A stretch of 25,143 nt of DNA, taken from NCBI GenBank assembly GCA_028287225.1, contig JAQBPZ010000247.1, positions 1 through 25,143 on the forward strand. Reading direction: 5' to 3'. This document shows, one piece after another, positions 16,096-23,355 of the stretch. The position numbers and the translations under genes are program-made. This DNA comes from Gemmatimonadota bacterium (lineage in GTDB: Bacteria > Gemmatimonadota > Gemmatimonadetes > Gemmatimonadales > Gemmatimonadaceae). Within the stretch, counting starts at the first letter, position 1, and every line of letters starts with the position of its first letter. The notes below the pieces were generated by a model that was given only the letters and a program-made list of their open reading frames with translations, was not told the DNA's origin and did no database searches.

Positions 16096-16777
16096 CGCCA
16101 CCCCCGGCGCGCGACGCCCGGCGCCCGCCCGCCCGGTCTCGGGGGCGACGCTCGCAGGCGCCGCCGTCGTGCTCGTCGTCGCCGTCGGCGTGTTCAGCCG
16201 GATCGCGCGGCGGGTGGCGAGCAAGGAGGCCGAACCGGTGGACCAGGCGCTGCGCGACCGGCTGCAGGAGCACCGATCCGCGGCGCTCGACGTCGCCGTG
16301 AAGCCGGTGACCCTGCTCAGCCTCCCCATCCTGGTGGTGACGGCGACGGGTGCGCTGGTGTGGCACCTCCACCGGACGGGCCGGCCCCGCGCCGCCGTCG
16401 CCATCGGCGTGGCGCCGGTGATCGCCGCGGTCGCCGGCCAGAGCTTCACGACCTTCCTGCACCAGCGCAATCCGCCCGACGCCTCCGACGCGCCGCACGG
16501 CGAGGTCACGGAGCCGAGCTTCCCGAGCGGCCACACCACCGGCGTGACCGCCGAGGCGCTCGCGATCGCCTTCGTGCTCGCGAGCGAAGGGCTCGCGAGT
16601 GGCGAGACGCTCGCCGCCCTGCTCGTGTGGCCGCTGCTCGTCGGCGTCACCCGCGTCTACCGCGACCGCCACTGGCTGAGCGACATCCTCGGTGGCTGGG
16701 CCGCCGGCACCGGTGTGGCCGCCGCGTCGGTGCTGCTGTACGGCGCGCTGGCGAAGCCCGAGCCTGACGCGGTGTGA
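16085..16777 (+). CDS. Second PAP2-family phosphatase, divergent first motif
   Basis: This 230-residue protein starts inside the last codons of the previous gene. It has a Pro/Arg-rich N-terminus, a first membrane helix at about 20-38, and the second and third PAP2 motifs PSGH (147-150) and TRVYRDRHWLSD (Arg190, His196, Asp200). The first motif, however, reads FLHQRNPPD: the Lys of K-x6-RP is replaced and RP has become RNP. The catalytic histidines are kept, so it may still be active but bind the phosphate differently. The fact that it overlaps a complete PAP2 gene suggests old duplication followed by divergence, perhaps to a different lipid phosphate. Confidence 0.88.
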   Translation: MTTDATPGARRPAPARPVSGATLAGAAVVLVVAVGVFSRIARRVASKEAEPVDQALRDRLQEHRSAALDVAVKPVTLLSLPILVVTATGALVWHLHRTGRPRAAVAIGVAPVIAAVAGQSFTTFLHQRNPPDASDAPHGEVTEPSFPSGHTTGVTAEALAIAFVLASEGLASGETLAALLVWPLLVGVTRVYRDRHWLSDILGGWAAGTGVAAASVLLYGALAKPEPDAV

Positions 16778-16787
16778 CTGCTTCAAC

Positions 16788-17064
16788 GCGGACGTGGTGT
16801 AACTGCTTCAACGCAGAGGGCGCAGAGAGGGGAACGGCGAGGGCGCAGAGGAACTGCCGCTCGTGCATTCCCCTCCGTGCCCTCTGTGTCCTCTGTGGAA
16901 ATGCCCTTGGAAGAGCGTTTTACCACAGAGGACACAGAGGGCACGGAGGACTGCTTCCAGATGTCGCTCTCCTCTGCGTCCTCTCTTTTCTTCTCCGCGC
17001 CCTCTGCGTTGAAGCAGTTGCAGGGCGTTGAAGCTCTTGCAGGGCGTTGAAGCTCTTGCAGGGA
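16788..17064. repeat. P4 nested palindrome of the CACAGAGGACACAGAGG type
   Basis: This is a repeat-only gap between PAP2 and the cytochrome gene. The outer arms are a perfect 23-bp inverted repeat (16801-16823 and 16997-17019; core CTGCTTCAACGCAGAGGGCGC). Inside is a perfect 27-bp inverted repeat (16872-16898 and 16923-16949; core CACAGAGGACACAGAGG) with a 24-base loop. The edges carry short direct repeats: two ACTGCTTCAACGC-like units at the left and two GCAGGGCGTTGAAGCTCTT units at the right. Similar CACAGAGG elements are widespread in unrelated bacterial genomes. A related fragment (CCTCCGCGTCCTCCGC) is at 21410-21425 and inside P1. Confidence 0.9.
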
Positions 17065-17068
17065 AGAG

Positions 17069-17842
17069 CTACGGGGTGACGCCGAGCTCCGTGAGGCGTG
17101 CGCGAGCCTGGCGGTTCTGCGGCTGCTTCACGAGCGCGGCGCGGTACGAGACGATCGCCTGGTCCCGCTCACCACGCTGCCGGTGGATCTCGCCCATCGC
17201 GAAGTCGATCTGCCCGGAGCCCGGATAGAACTCCTCGTTCGCCGCCAGCAGTGCCAGCGCCTCGGCGGTCTTTCCCTGCGACGCCAGGCGCTGTGCGAGG
17301 TCGTTCACGGTGGCCTCGCTGAAGTCGTAGCGGCCCGACATCGCGCTCGTCGTGCGCAGCCCGCGGTACTGGCGAATCGCCGAGTCCACGCCGGCTGTCT
17401 CGATGGTGCGGGAGAGCACCATGTCGAGCGTCATGGGGCGCGCGAGCCCGCGGTGGCAGGTGATGCACGTGACGTTGACGGGCGGGCCGGCGCGGTCGAC
17501 GAGCTTCGGCAGCTGCTCTCCGTTGATGTTCTCCACCATGCGCATCATGACGCGCGCGTTCTTCTTCTCCGGCTTGTCGTCGGCGGCGAAGTTCATCTGC
17601 GGCTGCCCGTTGGGTCCGGGCGCGGCGCCCTCACGCGGCACGTGGCAGAACTCGCAGCGAACGCCGAGCGCCGTCGTGAAGCCGCGCATGATGCGGAGCA
17701 GGGTGTCGCGCGGGATGTCCTTCGGGAGGACCTGCAGGTTCTCGAACCGCTCGGGCATCTGGGCCAGCGCCCGCGCCGGCATCGCGGCAACGGCGGTGGC
17801 GACGGCAAGGGCAACGACGGTGAAGCGGGATGCGCTGCGCAC
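17069..17842 (-). CDS. Diheme c-type cytochrome with TPR-like tail (reaction-centre cytochrome-like)
   Basis: This 257-residue protein has a signal peptide (to about residue 28) and two heme c attachment sites, CEFCH at 63-67 and CITCH at 126-130. The sequence around the first heme (FENLQVLPKDIPRDTLL...MRGFTTALGVRCEFCHVP) and the Met-rich helix between the sites (ARVMMRMVENIN) follow the pattern of the photosynthetic reaction-centre cytochrome c family. That subunit has four hemes, while this has two, so it is not PufC. The last 90 residues form helical repeats like TPRs. It most likely carries electrons or binds partners in the periplasm. The start is GTG with GGAG six bases upstream. P4 and P1 palindromes flank it. 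Confidence 0.87.
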   Translation of the reverse strand: MRSASRFTVVALAVATAVAAMPARALAQMPERFENLQVLPKDIPRDTLLRIMRGFTTALGVRCEFCHVPREGAAPGPNGQPQMNFAADDKPEKKNARVMMRMVENINGEQLPKLVDRAGPPVNVTCITCHRGLARPMTLDMVLSRTIETAGVDSAIRQYRGLRTTSAMSGRYDFSEATVNDLAQRLASQGKTAEALALLAANEEFYPGSGQIDFAMGEIHRQRGERDQAIVSYRAALVKQPQNRQARARLTELGVTP

Positions 17843-17965
17843 GGTGACTCCGAACTGGGCCGCCTGGGCCGTGGATACCTGCTTCGCCGAAGGAGATATT
17901 CGCGCAGTACAACGTCGTGCGCCAGAGTGTTGGCCGGGCTCATCGCGCCGGTCGCCTGGCCCTTT

Positions 17966-18426
17966 CCACTACGGATTCCATCGGCGTGGCGTACGGGCCC
18001 TCGGCGACCGGAACTGAAGGTCAAGAGCATGGGTACTGCTCACGCATCCAACGGATTCATCCGAGGTGACCCAGCCTGACGAAATGGCCCGCCAGGCATC
18101 GCGACCACGGAGCATCCATCCTTTACTCACCGGATATCGCATGAGAGCCGGCCACCGTGAGTGTGGAGGGTGCGGGCCGAGATCCCAGCCCCGCAGCATC
18201 CATCAGTCGCGAGGGCCGGCCCTCGTACCATCTCGACGCGTAAAGGAGCGGTGCCCGCTCGTCGCACGAGGGCGTGGCGGGCCATTTCGTCGGGCTGCGT
18301 CACCTCGCTTCAATCCGTTGGATGCGTGAGCAGTCCCAGTCTGTTGACGTTCGGCCCGGCTCGCCGAGGGCCGCTACGCCAATACGATGGAATCCGTGGT
18401 TGAACAGCACCAGCCGACCGGCGCGA
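17966..18426. repeat. P1 long palindromic repeat, copy B (complete)
   Basis: The gap from the cytochrome start to the kinase start (17843-18491) is mostly this element. Its outer ends are inverted copies of CGATGGAATCCGTRGT (17968-17983 inverted; 18384-18399 direct). Inside them, inverted pairs include GGATGCGTGAGCAGT, GGCGGGCCATTTCGTC and a CTTTACTC block, giving arms of about 170-200 bases around a centre near 18150-18210. The right half matches copy A at 272-527. The terminal inverted repeats and lack of any gene fit a non-autonomous mobile element (MITE-like). The right end stands about 65 bases before the kinase ATG. Confidence 0.88.
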
Positions 18427-18491
18427 TAGGCAGTCGGGTCTGGTCGCGATCCTGCATTGTCTCCACCGCCCCTTTCCCCGGTCGTCCAGGC

Positions 18492-19730
18492 ATGAACGCT
18501 TCAGATGTCCATCCGCCCCTCGCGCGACTGCTCGCGGCCGAGCTGCGCGGCGCCAGAACGGAAGTCGTGCGCCGCTGGCTCGACCGCATCGTCGCGCGGG
18601 TCACCATCGAGCCGTCGAGCGTCTTTCCCACCGAGGAGCTGCTCAACCACGTGCCGCTGCTCGTGGACGGGATCGCCGACTATCTGGAGCACGCCGACCG
18701 GGCCGGGGACGAGGCGATCACCGTGGAGGGCAAGGCGATGGAGCTCGGCGCGCTGCGCCACGCGCAGGGGTTCGACGCCTACCAGATCCTGAAGGAGCAC
18801 GAGATCCTCGCGGGGATCCTCTACACCTTCCTGCGCGAGGCGCTCGACCGGATCGACCCGGCCGTCGTGGAGCCACGGGCCGTGGCGCTCTGCTGGCAGC
18901 GGGTGGCCGAGTCCACGGAGCGGATCCGGCAATCGACGATGATGCACTTCCTGCGCATCAGCGCCGAGCAGGTCCGGCTGCGCGAGGAGCGGCTCCGGCG
19001 GTTCAACCGCATGGTGTCGCACGAGCTGAAGAACCGCGTCGGCGCCATTCGCGGCGCGTCCACGCTGCTCGCCGAGCCGTGGCTGGAGCCGGCGCAGACC
19101 GCGCAGTTCCAGCGCATCATCTCGCAGAATGGCGAGGGGCTTCAGCGCGTGCTCGAGAACCTCACCGCGCTCTCGCGGCTGGAGGGCGAGTCGCGCCAGC
19201 AGCGCAACGTGCTCCTGCCGCAGGCGGCGCAGGAAGTCGTGCGCCAGCTGCGCGACGCGGCGAAGCTCGGCAACGTGCGGGTGACGATCGACGACGCGCT
19301 GCCGGCCGTGGAGGTGGACGCCGCCGCGGTGGAGCTGGCTCTCACCAACTTCGTGTCGAACGCGATCAAGTACACCGACAAGTCGAAGCCGGATCGCTGG
19401 GTGAAGGTGTCGGCCGAGCTGCTCGTCACCACGGTCGAGCGTCCGGGCGAGCTGATCGTCCGCGTCGAGGACAACGGGCTCGGCGTGCCCGAGGATGCGC
19501 GGCCGCGGCTGTTCGAGCAGTTCTTCCGCGCGCACGGCACGACCGTCACCGGCGTGGAGGGCACGGGGCTGGGCCTGAGCATCGTGCAGGAGACGGTGAC
19601 GTCGCTCGGCGGCCGCGCCTGGGCGGAGTTCCCCGCGACGGGCGGGAGCGTGTTCCTGTTCAGCCTCCCGTCGCGCCGCGAGGAAGACGCCGCGGCGGCG
19701 GGCACGAGGCGGCCCGAAGCGACGGTGTGA
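18492..19730 (+). CDS. Soluble orphan histidine kinase with RsbRD-like N-terminal domain
   Basis: This 412-residue sensor kinase has no membrane segment. The N-terminal helical domain (about 1-145: LARLLAAELRGARTEVVRRW, then YLEHADRAGDEAIT and QGFDAYQILKEHEIL) resembles the RsbRD N-terminal domain found in stress-signalling proteins. A HisKA region follows with SHELKNRVGAI (His177), then the ATPase domain: N-box NFVSNAIKY (Asn290), G1 DNGLGV (Asp327) and G2 GTGLGLS (about 357). All catalytic parts are intact. No response regulator gene is near, so the partner is unknown. An in-frame opening 35 codons upstream is P1 repeat DNA; the ATG at MNASDVHPPLARLL is preferred because the domain begins there. 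Confidence 0.88.
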   Translation: MNASDVHPPLARLLAAELRGARTEVVRRWLDRIVARVTIEPSSVFPTEELLNHVPLLVDGIADYLEHADRAGDEAITVEGKAMELGALRHAQGFDAYQILKEHEILAGILYTFLREALDRIDPAVVEPRAVALCWQRVAESTERIRQSTMMHFLRISAEQVRLREERLRRFNRMVSHELKNRVGAIRGASTLLAEPWLEPAQTAQFQRIISQNGEGLQRVLENLTALSRLEGESRQQRNVLLPQAAQEVVRQLRDAAKLGNVRVTIDDALPAVEVDAAAVELALTNFVSNAIKYTDKSKPDRWVKVSAELLVTTVERPGELIVRVEDNGLGVPEDARPRLFEQFFRAHGTTVTGVEGTGLGLSIVQETVTSLGGRAWAEFPATGGSVFLFSLPSRREEDAAAAGTRRPEATV

Positions 19731-19736
19731 CGGGCT

Positions 19737-19871
19737 GACGGTTTGTCGGTTTACGGTTTGTCGGTTTATGGCGTGCCTCGGGACGCAGTAGCTGACCGAG
19801 GCACGCCGTAAACCGACAACCGACAACCGACAAACGTTTTCGGTCCTACCGTCCTACCCTCCTACCGAAAA
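19737..19871. terminator. P5 large hairpin between convergent genes (bidirectional terminator-like)
   Basis: The kinase and the zinc peptidase converge here. A 21-bp stem with one G-T pair (19761-19781 with 19796-19816; core GGCGTGCCTCGG) has a 14-base loop. Outside it, repeated TTTGTCGGTTTACGG-like units on the left match AACCGACAACCGACAA units on the right, so the stem can extend further or slip. Beyond, at 19843-19867, CCTACCGTCCTACCCTCCTACC is a small tandem repeat flanked by GTTTTCGGT and its inverse. It reads as a terminator on either strand and overlaps the peptidase's last codons. Confidence 0.7.
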
Positions 19872-20629
19872 CTCTCCAGGCATGCGCCGGCGCCGCCGTC
19901 GTAGCCTGCCTTGAAGTTCGACATGCGCTGCTCGCGCGTGCCGTGGCCCATCAGTGACACCATGCGGATGACGCGCGCGTCGTAGCGTGGGTTGCCGGTG
20001 GGCTGTGGTGTGGGGTCGCCCGCCGCGGCCATGCCGAAGAAGGCCTCTTCCAGGTCACCTTTCTCGAGCTGTCCCTTCTTGCCGGCGTACTGTGCGAAGA
20101 CACCCGACAGGCAGTCGGCCGTGGCTTCGTTCTCGTACGGCACGCGGGAATCCTCGCCGAGCTGCGCGGCGACCGCGTGGCCCACCTCGTGGGCAATGAT
20201 GCCGACGGCGACCATGTCGCCATCGGTTCCGAGCTCGCGTGCCGCGTTCTTGGCCTGCCGCGCGACGAACACCTCGTCGAAGTAGATCGCATTGCGGGTG
20301 GGGCAGTAGAGCGCGTTGTTGGCGGGCATGACGCCGCACGACGTACGCACGGCTCCGCGGTAGCGGGCGAGGCTCGGCACGGTGAAGCTCGCGCCGAGCG
20401 CGTTGAAGTCCTCGGTCCACATCTGGGCGAGGGCGCCGAACGCCTGGCTGATCTTCGCGTTCGATGCCGCGACGTCCTGTTCGGTGACGGTGAGGGCGAC
20501 GTCAGGGCTGGAAGCCCCGGTCGGCCCGGTCGGTATGGATGGCTGTACTGCGGCGGCAGTGCCGGCGGTCGCGAGCGTGAGCATCAGGGCGAGCCCACTC
20601 TGGCGGGCCCAACGTGCGAACGTGTGCAT
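19862..20629 (-). CDS. Exported neutral zinc metallopeptidase (YpfJ/PF04228 family)
   Basis: This 255-residue protein has a signal peptide or signal anchor (about residues 11-27). The zinc site is HEVGH at 147-151, with the downstream Glu in ENEATADCLSG (about 167), the two pieces that mark the YpfJ-like neutral zinc metallopeptidases. Other conserved parts are CGVMPANNALYCPTRNAIYFD and the C-terminal GHGTREQRMSNF with YDGGAGAC. Four cysteines may form disulphides in the periplasm. No natural substrate is known for the family. The start is firm: GGAGGT lies six bases before the ATG, the best ribosome site in the window. It converges on the kinase gene across the P5 hairpin. Confidence 0.9.
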   Translation of the reverse strand: MHTFARWARQSGLALMLTLATAGTAAAVQPSIPTGPTGASSPDVALTVTEQDVAASNAKISQAFGALAQMWTEDFNALGASFTVPSLARYRGAVRTSCGVMPANNALYCPTRNAIYFDEVFVARQAKNAARELGTDGDMVAVGIIAHEVGHAVAAQLGEDSRVPYENEATADCLSGVFAQYAGKKGQLEKGDLEEAFFGMAAAGDPTPQPTGNPRYDARVIRMVSLMGHGTREQRMSNFKAGYDGGAGACLESFR

Positions 20630-20734
20630 GATTCACCTCCGCAGACTGATACCCGGAGCGCTACGGAGGGTTGCATTTGTAACGAGCGGTTTTTCGCGTG
20701 GCGCGAGCCTGTCGCGGCGGGCGGCGGCGCCTCC

Positions 20735-21217
20735 CTACCGGGGCCACATGAGCTGGAAGACGAGCCCGGTGATCACGGCGTAGATCGCGGCGTCGACCGT
20801 CGACTTGAGGGTGATGGACCACGAGCGGCCGTACCAGATCGAGAGCTGCCAGAGGCCGAGGGCGTAGGCGCCGAAGGTGACGAGGGCGGTCTCGTGGAAG
20901 ACGTACGCCCCGGGCGCGTTGGCGGGGAGACCGCGCGCGGCGACGTGGGCAGCGAGCGCGCTGACGAACAGGAGGTAGACGAACCACTGCACGAAGATCG
21001 GTCCCATGGGGCGGTAGCCATTCGGCAGCACCGTCATGATGACGTTCGGGCCGCGGTTCAGGCGCTCCATGAATGCCGGTGACTTCATGTCCGCCATGCT
21101 GGCCGGGCGCGGGAAGGAGTAGTCCCCGGGCGGGAAGGCGAGGGGGTGCATGGCGGCCGTCACCGCGTCCTCGTTCACCAGCTTCGGGTAGTCGTTCTTG
21201 TGCCAGGGCGACGCCAT
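20735..21217 (-). CDS. Unknown three-helix membrane protein
   Basis: I cannot name this 160-residue protein. It has a soluble N-terminal part of about 70 residues rich in Pro and Met (MASPWHKNDYPKLVNEDAV, then HPLAFPPGDYSFPRP), followed by three hydrophobic helices (about 72-95, 105-128, 140-158). A Tyr-Gly-Arg-Ser-Trp stretch lies between the second and third, and the end is LMWPR. The composition is ordinary coding sequence for this genome and the frame is clean. No ribosome site stands out before the ATG. It is alone, between the peptidase and a P3 repeat. Confidence 0.7.
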   Translation of the reverse strand: MASPWHKNDYPKLVNEDAVTAAMHPLAFPPGDYSFPRPASMADMKSPAFMERLNRGPNVIMTVLPNGYRPMGPIFVQWFVYLLFVSALAAHVAARGLPANAPGAYVFHETALVTFGAYALGLWQLSIWYGRSWSITLKSTVDAAIYAVITGLVFQLMWPR

Positions 21218-21243
21218 GTGGACGCGGGACGCATCCAGACGGG

Positions 21244-21372
21244 CCGGTTCGGACCGAATGCAGCGAGTGCACCGAAAACTGCCGGATCAGTTCCGGTGCG
21301 GCGTCATCTGCCAGCGCGCCGTGAAGGGATCCGGCAGTTCTGGTTTCAACTCGCTGCATTCGGTTCGAAACG
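21244..21372. repeat. P3 palindromic repeat, copy C
   Basis: The outer arms match at 17 of 18 bases (21251-21268 and 21349-21366; core ACCGAATGCAGCGAGT). An inner perfect 11-bp pair, ACTGCCGGATC (from 21278) and its inverse (to 21338), forms a second stem. This is the most regular P3 copy. Just after it, at 21408-21432, a CCTCCGCGTCCTCCGC fragment like that in P4 appears, then the stub of a membrane-protein gene. Confidence 0.8.
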
Positions 21373-21440
21373 ACGCCTCGCGTGGCCGGCCCGGGCAGCG
21401 GTCCCGACGTCCTCCGCGTCCTCCGCAGTTGGACTGCCCT

Positions 21441-21542
21441 TCAGCGATCTCGCGCCCGACCGCCGCTGGCGAGATACGCGCGTCGGCCGACCGCGACGTC
21501 GAAGGTGAACCACAGGCGCAGCCAGGCTCGAAGGCGCGTCAT
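21441..21542 (-). pseudogene. N-terminal stub of a membrane-protein gene coupled to the methyltransferase
   Basis: An ATG overlaps the stop of the spermidine-synthase-like gene as ATGA and opens a 33-codon frame, MTRLRAWLRLWFTFDVAV then GRRAYLASGG. It ends in an Arg/Asp run and a stop. The LWFTFD..VGRRAYLASG pattern looks like the beginning of DUF805-like membrane proteins, in which long hydrophobic helices should follow directly. None do; the sequence runs into P4-like and P3 repeats. The tight overlap suggests a real gene that lost its 3' end. The family name is tentative. Confidence 0.5.
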
Positions 21543-22210
21543 CCAGGCGGGGTCGCCACGTAGAGGGTATGCATGGGGCCCGTGGTGTCGTGCGCGCGCA
21601 CGCGACGCATGGTCACCGTGAGCCCCGCGCCGCGCAGCGCGCTCGCGAACTTCGGGTCGTCGCCCACGGACCAGTACACGATGGATCCGCCGGGGCGCAG
21701 CGCGGCGACGGTGGTCCGGATGCCGTGCATCGCATAGAGCCGCGCGTTCTCGGACATGAGCATCCCGTCGGGCCCGTTGTCGGTGTCGAGCATGATCGCG
21801 TCGAACGCGGCCGGGCTCGCGCGGAGCACGTTCGTCACGTCGTCCAGCGCGACGCGGACGCGCGGGTCGCCCATCGCCGCCACCGAGATGCCGTACCGCG
21901 GGTCGGCGTTCCACTCGATGACCTCGGGCACCAGCTCCGCCACCACCACCTCGGCGTCGTCGCGGAGCTCCCGCAGCGCGGCGCGGAGCGTGAACCCGAG
22001 CCCGAGCCCGCCGATCAGCACGCGTGCCTGTGGCGCGTCCCGGAGCGGCGCGCAGGCGACCTCCGCGAGCTGGTCCTCGGAGAGGTGCCGGCGGGTGGAC
22101 ATGAGCTCCACGCCATCGGCGCGAATGAGGTAGGCGCCGTCGTGCCGGTACAGCGCGATCAGCGTTCCGTTCGGCGTCCGCGCCTCGCCCAGCCGCTCGA
22201 GGGGCTTCAT
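21539..22210 (-). CDS. Spermidine-synthase-like class I methyltransferase-fold protein
   Basis: This 223-residue Rossmann-fold protein resembles spermidine synthases. The nucleoside-binding loop is at 67-72 in RVLIGGLGLGFTLRAAL, an acidic residue follows at the end of the second strand (VVAELVPEV), and the D-D pair appears in RVALDDV. The later FDAIMLDTDNGPDGML resembles the catalytic Asp region of polyamine synthases. The N-terminal strand hairpin is short (LIALYRHDGAYLIRADGVELMSTRRH). It may transfer aminopropyl or methyl groups; many proteins of this size are named spermidine synthase without proof. The start ATG has no strong ribosome site. Its stop overlaps the start of the membrane-protein stub. 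Confidence 0.82.
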   Translation of the reverse strand: MKPLERLGEARTPNGTLIALYRHDGAYLIRADGVELMSTRRHLSEDQLAEVACAPLRDAPQARVLIGGLGLGFTLRAALRELRDDAEVVVAELVPEVIEWNADPRYGISVAAMGDPRVRVALDDVTNVLRASPAAFDAIMLDTDNGPDGMLMSENARLYAMHGIRTTVAALRPGGSIVYWSVGDDPKFASALRGAGLTVTMRRVRAHDTTGPMHTLYVATPPG

Positions 22211-22346
22211 CGCGCTGCGGTCCGGGGATCAAGGCTCATCGCCTAACGATACATGACGGCGCCGCCGCCGGAAATGCGATGTGGTAATCGACAGCGCCGC
22301 CGCTAGCTTTGCCCATCACTGGGAGTGGACTCTTACCGAGGACGAA

Positions 22347-22763
22347 ATGAATACCGGCCTGCTGACCTACTCCCTCTCGGGAATCGGGGCGCACCTCGTG
22401 TACTTCTGGCTCGCGTGCGCCGCCGTCGCCGTGTTCGTGGCGATCTACGTGACCGTCACGCCGCACCACGAGTTCCGGCTCATCCGTCAGGGCAACACCG
22501 CGGCCGCCATCTCGCTGGGCGGGGCGATCATCGGCTACACCATCCCGCTGGCGAAGTCGGTGGCGCAGAGCGAGAGCATCCCGGAGATGCTCCTGTGGGG
22601 CGGCGTCGCACTGGTCGCACAGCTCGTCGCCTACGGCATCACGCGGCTGATCCTGCCGCAGCTGTCGTCGCACGTCGACGAGGGAAAGACCGCGTCGGGC
22701 ATCTTCCTGGCGGCGATCTCCGTCGCGATCGGGCTGCTCAACGCCGCCGCGATGACGGAGTAG
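22347..22763 (+). CDS. DUF350-family membrane protein
   Basis: This 138-residue integral membrane protein has four hydrophobic helices, in pairs. The DUF350 pattern is clear: YFWLACAAVAVFVAIYVTVT, then HHEFRLIRQGNTAAAISLGG, AIIGYTIPLAKS, and a second half of similar form. Its role is unknown; E. coli YjfL is a relative, and the family often sits near genes for membrane stress or polyamine metabolism. The ATG MNTGLLTYSLSG is chosen because GAGG lies about five bases before it; an in-frame opening 22 codons upstream is in the promoter region. It is divergent from the spermidine-synthase-like gene across a 136-base gap, and converges on the HbpS-like gene. Confidence 0.88.
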   Translation: MNTGLLTYSLSGIGAHLVYFWLACAAVAVFVAIYVTVTPHHEFRLIRQGNTAAAISLGGAIIGYTIPLAKSVAQSESIPEMLLWGGVALVAQLVAYGITRLILPQLSSHVDEGKTASGIFLAAISVAIGLLNAAAMTE

Positions 22764-22780
22764 CGGCGCGACGCCGGCGG

Positions 22781-23185
22781 CTACCTGAAGGCCGCGGCGC
22801 CCGCTTCCGCGACCGCCTGGTCCTGCTCGCCCATCCCGCCGCTCACGCCCACCGCGCCAACGACGGCGTCGCCCTTCTTCAGCGGAATTCCGCCGGCGAA
22901 GATCATCACCCGCCCCTGGTTGGAGGCGTGGATCCCGAAGAACTGCCCGCCCGACTGGCTGTTCTTCGCGAGCTCGGCGGTTGGCAGGTCGAAGGCTCGT
23001 GCAGTCCACGCCTTCTTGATGGAGATGTCGATGCTGCCGAGCCAGGCGCCGTCCATCCGGAGGAATGCTTTCAGGTTGCCCCCGACATCCACCACAGCAA
23101 TATTCATCGCGGTGCCCTGGGTGGTCGCCGCTTCATTGGCGGCGTCGATAACCTGCCAGGCCTGGTCAAGGGTGATGTCGTTCAT
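22781..23185 (-). CDS. HbpS/GlcG-family protein
   Basis: This 134-residue protein of the HbpS/GlcG (DUF336) fold has the usual pattern: ALNIAVVD-type strand (here AMNIAVVDVGGNLKAFLRMDGA), SIDISIKKAWTARAF, and the glycine-rich end FAGGIPLKKGDAVVGAVGVSGG. The Streptomyces relative HbpS binds heme and senses redox stress; GlcG is found with glycolate genes but has no proven function. No heme ligand can be chosen with confidence here. It has no signal peptide from the chosen start. The ATG has AAGGAG six bases upstream, a firm start. The neighbouring Gfo/Idh/MocA gene is divergent. Confidence 0.87.
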   Translation of the reverse strand: MNDITLDQAWQVIDAANEAATTQGTAMNIAVVDVGGNLKAFLRMDGAWLGSIDISIKKAWTARAFDLPTAELAKNSQSGGQFFGIHASNQGRVMIFAGGIPLKKGDAVVGAVGVSGGMGEQDQAVAEAGAAAFR

Positions 23186-23355
23186 AGCTGCTCCTTCGCT
23201 CGCGATGGCTCGACGGCCCGATGGCCCTCCGGCTGCTCTCACCGTAGAGGCGCGGCCCGCTGCGCCGCATCCCCTTGCGCCCACGGTCTAGCCTGAAGGT
23301 CGCACCACTTGAGCACTGAAATGACTTGACCGCTGACAACACTGGAGTTACCGCG

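Noticed and set aside
16788..17064. Possible CRISPR-like array because of repeated short units
   Set aside because: Units are inverted as well as direct, spacing is irregular, there are no unique spacers, and no cas genes are near.
17069..17842. Calling the cytochrome PufC and the window photosynthetic
   Set aside because: It has two heme sites rather than four, and there are no other photosynthesis genes in the window.
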